Positions 34,701 through 43,559 of a DNA stretch of 64,000 bases are shown one piece after another; position 1 is the stretch's first letter; every line of letters begins with the position of its first letter. Below the pieces are notes generated by a model that did no database searches, was not told the DNA's origin, and was given only the letters and a program-made list of their open reading frames with translations. Position numbers and translations under genes: made by a program. Source of the DNA: Siphonodentalium dalli (Eukaryota; Mollusca; Scaphopoda; Gadilida; Siphonodentaliidae); the NCBI GenBank assembly GCA_032622095.1, contig CP136069.1, forward strand, positions 126,623,450 to 126,687,449, given 5' to 3'.

Positions 34701-35683
34701 ATGTTTTGGGTCGCACACAAAAAATAGGGTCGGTCTGGGAAACCCAAACCAAAACACTTTTTTTCTTTGGCCTTAATGTCTGGGCCTGATCCGACAGCGT
34801 ACTGGACAAATGACAAATTACCTGAACAAATGTTGTAATGGCGGGAAGTCAGCATTTTTAATATGGATCTTTATTCAGTGATCTCAAATGAGACTTCATC
34901 TTGACAAACTTGGTATCTGAGTCCTATAGTGAAAACGAAGGACTAATCACTACTGCTAATCCATTGGGGTTTCCCATCCTTGTCGCCATTTAGTGAAAAC
35001 GAGGGACTAATCACTACGGTTACATATCTTTATATGGTCACAATAAATGTATAACATGAGGTAATTCAACATGTCGATAATCGGGAATATGACGTCACGA
35101 TCAGTGCGCTCAATTCCTACTTTGGCAATATCAGGAATCAGAGATCACTACACTCCTGACTGAGTTCTGATTTTTGTCAGAATACCTTAACCAGGTTGCG
35201 ATTCCAGGCCTTAAGAAGATTCGACGAGAATCACCGAATCGATTCTCGAAAATTATTCTCGGGAAACTTTTTAATTTTCAGTGCTTTATGACTAACTTGA
35301 TTCGGCATTTGATTCTCGCAAAATTAAATGTATTTTGAGACCTGGATTCCCAGACGGCTAGCACGAGAGCCCAGTAGTAGGCAGTATGCTACCTCTCGAT
35401 TACCGACTTCCATTTAAACGTTTTGACTTCCACTCAATCAGGATGTGAACGTGTCTTTCGATTTATTTTGATAAGATTTTCCAAATTCCTTTAACAGTGC
35501 ACCTGCCAAAACTAAACACCTAATTTCGCGCAAATCATTGGTCAGATGACATGCCATAAGGCATAACCAAAATATAACAATATTCATGCCATGCTTCGAA
35601 GGCCCACTCTAAATATGTCATCCGTAGAATATAATCTTACCGACATCTGCGTCGAAAGGAGTGCTGACAGCAAAGAAAGGCAT
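10656..35683 (-). CDS. STAM: STAM (ESCRT-0 signal-transducing adaptor), exons 1-5, 3' part outside or unseen
   Basis: Five coding exons, read from right to left: 35641-35683, 27861-27945, 18896-18971, 18038-18136 and 10656-10741. All have GT-AG borders and compatible phases. Together they encode about 129 residues starting [20 protein letters not shown] and covering most of a VHS domain: [43 protein letters not shown] and HPKVAQKL are close to STAM1/2 of other animals. STAM pairs with HRS as ESCRT-0 on endosomes and sorts ubiquitinated receptors; the UIM, SH3 and coiled-coil exons were not found and should lie left of the window or in exons I missed. All exons are open with no damage. Introns are 7695, 8889, 759 and 7296 bp and hold most of the transposons described here. 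Confidence 0.93.
10827..11219. repeat. Palindromic MITE pair in inverted orientation
   Basis: Two hairpins of about 92-95 bp (10827-10918 and 11125-11219) each begin GCAGAATGA and end TCATTCTGC with AGAGGGTGA...TCACCCTCT arms. The first is the reverse complement of the second. The match runs into the flanks (CATTTGCAGAATGAGG outside left, CCTCATTCTGCAAATG outside right; TGCTTAG and CTAAGCA inside), so the 0.4-kb block is itself a larger inverted repeat. Located in STAM intron 4. Confidence 0.75.
12893..13055 (+). repeat. Left terminal array of element D
   Basis: About eight to nine copies of a 16-20 bp unit around GGTCGTTTCGTACCAT with variable 1-5 base spacers. The right array (15441-15612) is the reverse complement. 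Confidence 0.85.
13128..13264 (+). repeat. Direct repeat upstream of the element D transposase
   Basis: Two imperfect copies (13128-13192 and 13208-13264) share GAAAGATCTTATGAGAT and AATCACGCTG. Their position 140-270 bp before the transposase ATG makes a regulatory or transposase-binding role possible, but nothing shows it. Confidence 0.5.
13403..15304 (+). pseudogene. MULE-family transposase of element D, spliced, with one apparent frameshift
   Basis: Exons 13403-13484, 13744-14242, 14436-14647 and 14800-15304, all with GT-AG introns. Exon 1 plus the start of exon 2 encodes a PHD-like Cys/His finger (CIDC, then [13 protein letters not shown]). The frame then breaks at about 13787-13796; downstream it is open to the TAA at 15302. 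The MULE catalytic region is well kept: YIDGTF (first Asp), TMDFEKA (second Asp), GCYFHWTQA (the C-x2-H feature) and NNDTEGWH (Glu), followed by a conserved C-terminal helix region ending KLFAPT. The enzyme would cut and paste DNA between its terminal repeats. One frameshift implies recent loss, an extra splice event I did not find, or a sequence error. Confidence 0.88.
15441..15612 (-). repeat. Right terminal array of element D
   Basis: About nine copies of the unit ATGGTACGAAACGACC with variable spacers, the reverse complement of the left array. Confidence 0.85.
16851..17045 (+). repeat. Two direct copies of a 50-bp sequence
   Basis: ATGATTGTCTTTTCACACAT followed by ATATCTGTATTAATTGAGAA occurs at about 16857 and again at about 16995 with almost no change. 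It lies in element A, between C and the transposase remnant. Confidence 0.75.
17408..17680 (+). pseudogene. C-terminal remnant of the element A MULE transposase
   Basis: The 90-residue frame aligns with the C-terminal end of the element D transposase: [20 protein letters not shown] matches the D region around [14 protein letters not shown], and [16 protein letters not shown] matches [16 protein letters not shown]. An acceptor-like TTTTTAG lies just upstream at about 17395, but a TAA at 17399 closes the frame, so the true exon border is unclear. No DDE residues remain. This ties A to the same MULE group as D despite different terminal units. Confidence 0.8.
17818..17948 (-). repeat. Right terminal array of element A
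   Basis: About seven copies of a 17-19 bp unit around AGCCAGGGTCCGTATC, with A/G-rich variants. Reverse complement of the units at 11691-11780. Confidence 0.85.
18038..18136 (-). CDS. STAM: STAM coding exon 4 (VHS domain)
   Basis: 33 codons with phase-0 ends, encoding [20 protein letters not shown] and then [13 protein letters not shown]. This is the most diagnostic VHS block of STAM. Acceptor TTTTTCAG, donor AAG|GTAAAA. Confidence 0.95.
18896..18971 (-). CDS. STAM: STAM coding exon 3 (VHS domain)
   Basis: Encodes [20 protein letters not shown] and then MQALV. The first base completes a Gly codon begun in exon 2. Donor GTG|GTAAGT, acceptor ATATTTTCAG. Confidence 0.95.
19231..20535. repeat. 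Tandem-core dispersed element, copy 2, with an internal insertion
   Basis: Same left and right ends and about 165-bp internal units as the element at 9-760. The GGAC tail is split: about 490 bp of unrelated sequence (near 19965-20455, with TATGTGGCTTCGACC) sits between two GGACGGACG tracts. A poly-C run (20503-20514) precedes the right end. Confidence 0.75.
20536..22430. mobile_element. Probable hAT-like fragment with TAGTGTTGAAACGATTA end
   Basis: The left end TAGTGTTGAAACGATTATGC is followed by CGACTAATC and TCGATTAGTC motifs. Similar GTCGACTAGTCGACTG motifs occur at 22397-22430, which could be a damaged right end. A second set of inverted ends, CAGGGTTTCCGCTAG at 21151 and AGCGGAAACCCT ending at 22256, suggests another nested element of about 1.1 kb. 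No exact target duplication was found for either, so borders are tentative. Confidence 0.35.
22431..23348. other. STAM intron 2 sequence, nothing recognised
   Basis: AT-rich intronic DNA without a clear exon or transposon end. Confidence 0.4.
23349..23432 (-). repeat. Minisatellite with ATTCATTCTGAATATATGCC units
   Basis: About four imperfect units of roughly 20-25 bp, all containing CTGAATATAT or TTGAATATAT. Confidence 0.7.
23695..24515. mobile_element. 0.8-kb element with about 150-bp diverged inverted repeats
   Basis: Left arm 23695-23838 (GTATGCTATAGTATTATAAC, then TTAACCCTCACAAT) pairs with the reverse complement of about 24364-24515 (ATTGTGAGGGTGAAG, then TACTATAGCATACACTGG) at roughly 80% identity by eye. 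Exact ends and target duplication are not resolved. Non-coding. Confidence 0.6.
25185..27717. mobile_element. hAT-like element, TAGTGATGAGCCGAT ends, 8-bp target duplication
   Basis: Left end TAGTGATGAGCCGATTGTC and right end ...ATCATCGGCTCATCACTA are inverted repeats; subterminal CACAATCGGCCGATTC occurs at both ends. ATTTTTAC is duplicated exactly (25177-25184 and 27718-27725). An 8-bp duplication points to hAT. A second hAT-like element sits inside (25339-26654). No transposase was recognised; a 79-residue frame at 27399-27638 has no recognisable motif. Confidence 0.85.
25339..26654. mobile_element. Nested hAT-like element, CAGGGTTTCCGCCAG ends
   Basis: Left end CAGGGTTTCCGCCAGG and right end CTGGCGGAAACCCTG are inverted repeats. 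GTAATAT is repeated exactly on both flanks (25332-25338 and 26655-26661). Sequence close to its left 0.75 kb recurs at 28152-28935. Non-coding as far as I can see. Confidence 0.8.
27861..27945 (-). CDS. STAM: STAM coding exon 2 (start of VHS domain)
   Basis: Encodes [20 protein letters not shown] then KVQRTPN. The first two bases complete the Glu codon begun in exon 1 and the last two start the Gly codon finished in exon 3. Donor GG|GTAGGT, acceptor TTTTTCAG. Confidence 0.95.
28152..28935 (+). mobile_element. Truncated second copy of the CAGGGTTTCCG element
   Basis: Begins CAGGGTTTCCGTTAGTATGG and runs co-linear with 25339-26090 (CTCGCAGATGATCTGTTTGA, TTCACATTTCC, AACTCAATTATATTTTATAA). It ends where the tandem-core element at 28940 starts, so the right end is missing. 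Confidence 0.75.
28940..29787 (+). mobile_element. Tandem-core (pearl/Helentron-like) element, copy 2, complete
   Basis: Starts TGAAAGTGTCAAAGACACTG, carries about four units with AATCCAAGATGGCTGCTGG and CCCCAAAATGACTCGTTCCC, then a CACACACACACACG tract, and ends ATAGCTCAAACTTTACGTTG followed by AGCTAAAAA, a terminal stem-loop. At 0.85 kb this is the uninterrupted reference for the copy at 1608-10556. Confidence 0.75.
29788..31700. other. STAM intron 1, nothing recognised
   Basis: AT-rich sequence. A possible damaged transposon end with TCGATTATACGATTGATAGT lies near 30480-30515. No exon seen. Confidence 0.4.
32395..32885. repeat. Repeat with two about 150-bp units and GGAC tail
   Basis: Units start at 32491 and 32641 with AAAAAGGG(T/C)CATAACTC, then ATTCGAACTCGATCTGTATT, TTTGGGCTG and TTGAGTTAT. 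A GGACAGACGGACAGAC tract follows (32789-32820), and the end is a hairpin, TTTACCATACTATGGTATGG, at about 32857. Same general design as the other tandem-core repeats. The left end is not defined. Confidence 0.6.
33766..34209. mobile_element. 0.44-kb MITE with GGGCTCCAAATAAA ends
   Basis: Left ACTCTCGGGCTCCAAATAAA and right TTTATTTGGAGCCCAAGAGT are inverted. Internal GTGCAGACCCAAATAA recurs near both ends. No clear target duplication found. Non-coding. Confidence 0.65.
34927..35017 (+). repeat. Short direct duplication
   Basis: TAGTGAAAACGAAGGACTAA followed by TCACTAC occurs at 34927 and again, with one change, at 34991. Confidence 0.65.
35203..35345 (+). repeat. 130-bp short interspersed repeat, copy 3
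   Basis: Starts CCAGGCCTTAAGAAG, carries TTCGACGAGAATCACCGAAT and ends TGTATTTTGAGACCTGG; CCAGG/CCTGG form the outer inverted ends. Confidence 0.75.
35641..35683 (-). CDS. STAM: STAM coding exon 1
   Basis: ATG at 35683-35681 opens [14 protein letters not shown], the N-terminus typical of STAM (MP-F----PFD-DVEKAT). The donor G|GTAAG follows. This start is fixed by alignment of PFD and DVE to the family and by the joined phase with exon 2. Confidence 0.93.
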
Positions 35684-35748
35684 TTTAACGCCTTATTTCT
35701 TCGAAAATTTTACACCTATTTTCACAATTGTGTTGATTGAATGGCAAA

Positions 35749-35797
35749 GCGCATGCGTAATAATTGGAAATGACGTATTTTCTATTTTGGTTCCGGG
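35749..35797 (-). promoter_or_regulatory. Candidate STAM core promoter (NRF-1, CRE and ETS-like sites)
   Basis: 65-115 bp upstream of the STAM ATG are GCGCATGCGT (35749-35758, one base from the NRF-1 palindrome), TGACGTA (35771, CRE-like) and TTCCGGG (35791, ETS-like). This mix is common at TATA-less housekeeping promoters. No TATA box is seen. Inference from motifs and position only. Confidence 0.4.
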
Positions 35798-38582
35798 TCA
35801 TCACGAGACCGTGTGTGTTGTTATATTTTTAGACTTCATCGATCGCAGAACGATATTATTAGACACGTTTAGTTACAACTTTGTTACACGTACGCGCGTG
35901 GGAAACGGGGTGTACGCGTGACGTGCTATTTAATACCGAACAATTGATTGTAAGTTGTGACAAGAAGGAAACCGAAAAACACAATTACCCTAGCACTGGG
36001 AAGTTGGGAACATATTAGCATATGAATCGAATTCATCGTCATAATCATAATTGTTAAAGCCAAGGCCTATTTAATTTCGAGTCAACTACAAACCCGGCTT
36101 CAATTTACAAAGCGAACAACAACAGTCAGTAGGGCCTACCGTAAACCGGGATAACTTTGAACACTTTTCGTGTTTCTCTGTCGATATTTTAAAAAAGCTA
36201 ATATTATGTAAGATCTGAATGCTTCCAAAAACATGGGAAGAAGTAGTCTTCTCAAAACAAAGGTCTTTTTTAATGTGTACCCACATTGATGACAGGGATA
36301 TTACAAAAACTGGTATTCAAAGTTACCACGACGTTTGGGGTAACTTTGAACACTCTGTCTGTATTCGCGAATGTGTCATATGAAAGCATCATTTTCAACT
36401 TGTTATAAAGATCGAGTATTCCTCATTTCTCAATGTGATGACATTCCTTAAACAGCTTGCACAAAATCACAAACATATAACTATATGGTGTTTGATGCAT
36501 ATGTAGTGTGTGCATGTGACGCTATGTGACCCATTATACCTACACCATAGGTAAGATTCGCACATTGCTTCAAGAACACAACAATCACGAAAATTTTGTT
36601 AATTCTGTTCTTCATATTTTTTTTAACACATACTATATGGTCCCTCGTTGCAAAAACCTCATTACGCTGATAGTCCAGGAGATATTGGTCAACCTCTGTA
36701 CCCCCCCCCCCCCCCCCCCCCAGGACTCAACTTCACCCCAACAATTTTCTTTATTAATGTCTCCTCTAATTTTTTTCACTTGATAACAAGAAAAAAAAGT
36801 GGCCGCAGAGACTCATGGCGGCCATTTTTTTTATATGCACCAGGTCTCTTTGCTCGCCGTTATAGTAAAGATGATATATCACATGCGGTCTTGTTTTTCG
36901 CTTGTTTCGTTATGCTAATATAAAACCCTTACAAATTAGCCAAAAATCCGACACCAGAATCCAATATGGCGGCCAAGATGGCCGCCGAAATGTGAAAATA
37001 TGCTATTTTTCTGACATTTCACCACCTTTCGTTTGTCTCTGTGGGAAAATATTGGCATTTTGTCATGATGTTATTCATTTATCGTATAGAAGAGTCATTG
37101 GCGAAGACATAGGGACCATAATATACATTCATTGTGTGATATTTTTGTCCGTTATCACGTTTTCCCAAATGCCGGTATAATATGTCAAAGCCGAATCAAC
37201 GCTAATAACGTGATGTAATGTTTCGAATCAATGAATGTTATTGCTATCATAACAACACCCATGCATATATATGTACAGGAGATAGTCGAACTAGGATTCC
37301 TCTTATACCTGAGTTGAAAAATATTCACCCCATTCCAAGATGGCGACCAAAATGGCCACCATAAATCAAAAATCGCCCAAAATCGCTGATTTTAACATCA
37401 GTGAGCATCATTGTCATGATAAATCCACACCTACTTACTATTGTGAGTTGGGAACACTTAGGCGAAGAACTTACTTTGTACCATATCCAAATAAAAGTCC
37501 CCCAAATCCAAAATGGCGCCCACAATGGCGGACAGATTTTAAAAAATCACCGAAATTCCCCCATATTCACACCATTGGGAATTATTGTAGAGACAACTCC
37601 ACACATGCTTACAGTTGAGTTGTAAATACTGAGGTGAAGTAATTACCTTATATCTCATGCAAGAAATGGTCTTCCAAATCGAAGATGGCTGCCAAAATGG
37701 CGACCGAAATTTGAAAACACGCCTGCATTCCTTTACTTTCTTACGATGGGCATTATTGTTTCGCGATTTCTACCCACCATTGCATGTTGATGTGGAATAT
37801 TGATATGACGTATTCATTATGGTTTGGCAATTGATACTCCCAGTCAAGATGGTGGCCAAACTGGCGTGCAGAAATTGAAAAGAAGTCGATTTTATCACAT
37901 GCTAATTTCAACTTTTTGTCATAATATCGGTATGTATTGACGAAACTGTACATAAACCATCTATTAGTTCAACTTAAACGTATCAAAACGCATGACATAG
38001 CTCGTATCCTTCTGGAAAGATGAAAACCCACAATTAATATCGCGATGTGGCATTTCGAAATCCATTCTCAACTCAGCGCCGATAATGGCCGTAACCGTAG
38101 GTGTGCCGAATAGTCATATCAGAACAATTACATGATAACATAGTCTGATTTGCCACGTCACGTCCATAATTATCTGGACCAGCTTCCATTTCTTTGTCAG
38201 ATAAATCTAGGTCGCTCACACCGACAAAGTATTCACTACTTCCTGGGAGAAGGGTCCCTCTAATCATAACGTTTCAAACAGCTCATTTTCCGGTGTCAGC
38301 TTACGATTTTAAATATTTGCTAAATATGGGATTTGTGCGTCATCTTGAACTAGGAAGGTATATGGTCGATGAGTATACAAGCTTACAGAAGGTCATCTCT
38401 ATGTATGTGTCTCATACCCCATGGGGATAACGCCATGTACAACTGGAGAACCAGGTAGCTAGTCACTTCTCAATAGATGGTTCGTCAACTCACAAACTCA
38501 GAGAACTCAAACTCAGTGGACAACTTTGACAGTGTTTCGAAGGTTGCTAGCTGTCGAATTCCCTTGGACAGATGTCTATCTG

Positions 38583-38921
38583 CTAAGGAGAAGACCATAG
38601 TGTACCGACTACCCACACGTCTTGACCATGATCCGAAGCAAACTGTGTGACGTCCAGCAGTTGTGTCGTCGAATATTTCCCAGCAGACAAGAACAATACT
38701 CGCGGTGCTAGTTTGCGGACATGCGCCATGATAGTGGGAATGAAATGGGCAACGGTATACACCACCCCTATACCTGGTGCATGGTTAAGATATAGAATGT
38801 AATGCGTGCCTTTTTTTTGGTGTGGTAAGATTGTATTTCCACATCCGTTTCGAAGCCGTTCTGATTCAACTTGACCAGACGAACAATTTTGTCTGGATAA
38901 TACTATGCTAGCCTCCCCCAA
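38583..38921 (-). pseudogene. Decayed coding trace in the left arm of G
   Basis: A 112-residue minus frame includes YTVAHFIPTIMAHVRKLAPR followed by VLFLSAG and DHGQDVWVVGTLW. The matching right-arm frame at 39519-39711 (plus) has FISTIMTHSRKLAP and IMFKKCGHIMYYGLL at equivalent places. Because the arms are inverted copies, the shared reading frame could be residual coding or simple DNA similarity. The replacements look partly conservative. I recognise no family. Confidence 0.35.
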
Positions 38922-41683
38922 AACAGTCGGATGGACTAAAGAATAATGTCTTTATGCCATGAAGGCATGCGTTTTTGTTATCCTCTCGCAGGGTTAGTGT
39001 CAGTATGTGGGCTGTATTATTCAAGAAAATGTCAGGAACTGTGGTGCATTTATTTCACTATGTATTCATATAGCTTTATATATATATATATATATATATA
39101 ACTTTAGAATATAGTAGTTAATGTCTCATGTAGGACAATGGTGATATTACTAAGAAATCACTTGGTGTGCCCAACGTATGTTGAACTGAATGCCAGAGCT
39201 CATCAACGTAGCATTCCTCTGGATGTTCTTCGCGTTGAACATTTAACCCTTGTGTTGATGGCATTTGTACTTTCTTGAAACATACCGACCACCACCCAGC
39301 GTGAGTATGACATATCAGCCAACTATCAAATGCATCGCATTTAAGACTACACCCCAGTCTGGGTGGGGCTTACACAGTAGTAGCCAATGGTACACGCCTG
39401 GTCCAGTTGATTAAGAACGGCTTCCAAACGGATGGGAACATACAATCTTAGCATACAAGGAAAGCAAAGCCACACATGAGATCCTGTCTGAATCTAAAAC
39501 ATACCAAAATAAGGGGCGGTGCAGTCATGGTCCAATTTCATTTCCACTATCATGACACATTCCCGCAAACTAGCACCGTGTGTATTGTTATCATCTGCTT
39601 GGATCTGTTCGGTGAGACGATTGCTGGACGCCAACAAGATTGTTCTTATGATCATGTTCAAGAAGTGTGGGCATATTATGTATTATGGTCTACTGTGCCT
39701 TAGCAGAAAGGCATCCGTCAAATATCAGGCTTTCAACATTCGAAGCCATATACAGAAGTTGTCCGGGTACGTCAGTGCATTAGATGAGTATGTGAATTGA
39801 TGAACCATATATTGAGAAGAGGCTGTTTGCGAAGATCACCAGATGTACATGTTGTTATCCGCATTAGCTCACCAAAGCTGAAAATACGCAGATAGATAGG
39901 TCCTTCTGAAAGCTAGTATACGCATCGACCGAATACCTGTCTAGTTTATCGCACAATATGACGCCTATACCCCATATGTAGCATATGAATTATACCATAA
40001 GCTATACCACGAATGAAGCGCGCCAAGAAAAAGGATAAGAATTCAAATCTTTCGAAACAAACACGTGAGCTGGACACCGGCATATATATTGTTTGAAACA
40101 TTCCGATTAGTGGGACCCTTCTACAAGGAAGTGTAGAAAACTGTGTTGTTGTGAGCGAGATAGATTAATCTGACGAAGATACGGAAACTGGTCCAGATAA
40201 TGCTGAATGTGGCAAATCATAATAAGCTCAGGTACTGTTGTTTTTATTCTTGGAAGTTATAATTTGAATATTCGGCGCACCTATATAAGGTTACGACCAG
40301 TATGGGCCCTTTATAGTCAAGAATGGATTTTTAAATGTCACATCGTGATTGTGGGTTTTCATCCTTCCAAAAGGCTACGACTTATATTGGAACTAATAGA
40401 TGGCTTATAATATGTACCGTTTCGTCTATACAGATCGGTATTATGACAAAACGTTGAAATTAGTATGTGATAATATCGACTTCTTTTCAATTTCTGGCCA
40501 CCAGTTTTGCCGCCATCTTGACTGTGAGTATCAATTGCCAAACTTTAATGAATACTTAATATCAAAATTCCATATCAACATGTAATGGTGGGTAGACATC
40601 GCTAAACAATGACGCCCATCGTAAGAAAGTAAAGAAATGTAGACGTGTTTTCAAATTTCGGTCGCCATTTTGGCCGCCATCTTCGATTTGGAAGACCATT
40701 TCTTGCATGAGATATAAGGTAATTACTTCACTTCAGTATTCCAATTCAACTGTAAGCATGGTGGAGTTGTCTCGACAATAATGCCCAATAATGTGAATAT
40801 GAGGGAATTTCGGAGATTTTTCAAAATCTGTCCGCCATTGTGGGCGCCATTTTGGATTTGGGGGACTTTTATTTGGATATGGTACAAGGAAAGTTCTTCG
40901 CCTAAATGTTCCCAACTCATAATAGTAAGCAGGTGTGGAGTTGTCATGACAATAATGCTCACTGATGTTAAAATCAGTGATTTTCGGCATTTTTCTATTT
41001 CTGGTGGCCATTTTGGCCGCTATCTTGGTTTTGGGTGAATACTCATCAACTCAGGTATAAGAGGAATCCTAGCTCGAGTATCTCCTGCATATATATATAT
41101 ATATGTATGGGTGTTGTTATGATAACAGTAACATTCATTGATTCGAAACATTACATCGCTTTATTAACGTCGATTCGGCTTTGACCTATTATACCGGCAT
41201 TTGGGAAAACGTGATATCGGACAAAAATATCCCACAATGAATGTATATTATGGTCCCCATGTCTTCGCCAATGACTCTTCTATACGATAAATATATCACA
41301 TCACGCCAAGATGCCAATATTTTCCCACAGAGACAAACAAAAGGTGGTGAAATGTCAGAAAAATAGCATATTTTCACATTTCGGCGGCCATCTTGGCCGC
41401 CATATTGGATTCTGGTGTCGGATTTTTGGCTAATTTATAAGGTTTGTATATTAGCATAACGAATCGAGCGGAAAGCAAGACCGCATTTGATATCATCTTT
41501 ACTATAACGGCGATCAAAGAGACCTGGTGCATATAAATTTTTTTTCTTGTTAACAAGTGAAAAAAATTAGAGGAGACATTAAGAAAGAAAATTAGTGGGG
41601 TGAAGTTGAGTCCTGGGGGGGGGTGCAGAGGTTGACCAATATCTCCTGGACTATGAGGCTGAGTAGGTCATTGTCGCATGGTT

Positions 41684-42526
41684 TCTGGCAAAAAGACACC
41701 CAGGATATCTTAAACTGTCAAAAAGACACCCAGGATCTCTTAAAGGTACGGTTGGCCTTGGCGGTGGGTATCCTGTGAAAATATTTTCACCCGTCAAAAA
41801 CCACCACAAACAGAAAGAACAACAAAGTGTAGACAGACATTGTCCGCATGCAAATAAGAAATATCGCATAAACAGTATGTTATTGTCATATCTTTGACCA
41901 TTGTTATGTAAACAAAAGCTTAAAAAGTTACTTTTCTGGTGTTTGTTTATATTATGATGGTAAACATAAAGAGCGTTCTTTGTTGGTGAATTCCTGATAT
42001 GGAACGAATAAAGAGCGTTTATGCCATTTGTGTGTGATTAGCCAGCAGCATTGTGCTGTCTTCTGTAACACAATCAAGCTCTTGCTTATGTAAAATATAG
42101 TAAATCTTTATGATAACATGCTGTTTACGCGATGGTCATGGTATATATGAACGGAACTGTATGCGTTTTAATGTTTTTCTGTCTACGGTGATTGGAACAA
42201 ACATGAATATTTTCGACAACTAAGGCCTCACGTGCCTTTAAACTGTCAAAAAGACACCCAGGATCTCAAAGTCTCACCAAATTACAACGGGAAGTTTGTT
42301 TAGTCGTCTGCCATTAATGTTGGTCCAACTATCAAGGATGCGGAATCAGTGTGCGCTGTCAGTCAGACTCAAAGCCGAATTAAATTTCGTTGATATTTCA
42401 CTCCGATCACAAACACATAATTATTATAATAACGACTAAACAAAATTCCCGTTGTTTGGCGAGACTTTGAGATCCTGGGTGTCTTTTTGACAGTTTAAGA
42501 GATCCTGGGTGTCTGTTTGCCAGACA
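41684..42526. mobile_element. Element E: inverted-repeat element with AAAAAGACACCCAGGAT units
   Basis: Left end CTGGCAAAAAGACACCCAGG repeats as AACTGTCAAAAAGACACCCA; the right end is the complement (CCTGGGTGTCTTTTTGACAG, then CCTGGGTGTCTGTTTGCCAG). Without F1 it is about 340 bp. The part 42242-42497 is a hairpin in itself (GGATCTCAAAGTCTCACC paired with GGCGAGACTTTGAGATCC). No clear target duplication. Sits in element G. Confidence 0.6.
41744..42237 (+). mobile_element. TTAA MITE (F), copy 1
   Basis: Flanked by TTAA at 41740-41743 and 42238-42241, inside a repeat unit of element E whose other copies read GATCTCTTAAACTGTC or nearly so. Ends are AGGTACGGTTGGCC and, inverted, AGGCACGTGAGGCC. 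It is homologous over its length to the inverted copy at 51886-52352. TTAA targeting is used by piggyBac and Kolobok elements; which one is not decidable here. Confidence 0.85.
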
Positions 42527-43559
42527 ATGACATATTCAGCTCCACCGAGGGGTAAAAAGCTATGTTTTGGAAGCTGTCCTCGTTGTACTTGTTAACATAC
42601 TCGAGATGTTTCAACTGATTTATCATGCAGTTGAACTTATGGTTCTTATTGTATATGTACGGCATCCCAACAATGAGTACCGTATACATTTTTGAGCTAA
42701 AATAGCAAGGTGCCAATAATGGCACAATCACTGTCAATGCCTGACAATTATGAACAATGGAATTTAGAAAAAAACAAACATTGTTGGTACTCTCAGTCTC
42801 AGTGCAATGCACACATTCATCTTAGTATATTGCGAACATAATTCAAGATCATTAAATCTGACCACAAATAAACATGTTTTAATGATTTGCCAGGAAACAT
42901 AAATTATTACTAATAACCAGGTTTATAATTACGAATTTAGGTGACAGACAGGCATCACAGCCATATTTCAGACTTATTGACCGTTGCATCAGCGCACATA
43001 CACCGGGTTAAATCTGTCCACAGCATTTTTTATTCAATATATATTAGATTTGTAACCAGAATGAAATTATGTAAACATGAAAACACCACCATGCCTCACA
43101 AAAGCAGTCAAAATATTTAGAATAAGGAGAAATAGCTTACCCCCAACACCATTTTAAAAAATAATTGAAAATATGTTATAAACAAGTTAATATACATGTA
43201 TCGTAAAAAGCGACATTTCGTGACAGTGGGAGCGCTATTGTTAGGGTCATTGCGTGAATGGTGAGTGACAGAAGCCATTAATTATCAACTGCCCACATAA
43301 AGTTTCTAGTATATAACATTTTTCAAAAACAAAATCAAATTTTCCCACAAAAGAAAATATTTTGGCCATATAATACACAATAAGAAATAAAAATATGAGA
43401 AACGAAAATTTCAAGGCAGAACAAAAAGATAAAAACATAACAAACTGACATGCTATTTACTTTCAATATATTTCATTTACCGTAACATATTGAAAACTTT
43501 ATTTGAAAAAACGTTCATAGTTACCCCCGTGTTCAAAGTTACCCCGGTTTACGGTATAC

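Larger units (their letters stand above)
36139..43554. mobile_element. Element G: 7.4-kb giant palindromic element
   Basis: Ends CCGTAAACCGGGATAACTTT and, inverted, AAAGTTACCCCGGTTTACGG, each bordered by TA. Most of the interior is a long inverted repeat: about 36640-39080 against 39110-41670. Check pairs are CCAATATGGCGGCCAAGATG (36960) with its complement near 41390, and CTATGATAGTGGGAATGAAA-type sequence near 38735 with its complement near 39540. Arms contain repeated sub-units with AAAATGGCG. Element E interrupts the right side (41684-42526). No intact gene; decayed coding traces lie near the centre. Class not assigned. Confidence 0.75.

Noticed and set aside
36526-36923. Frames with poly-proline (PPPPPPPP)
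   Set aside because: Encoded by a poly-C run in element G; no domain on either side.
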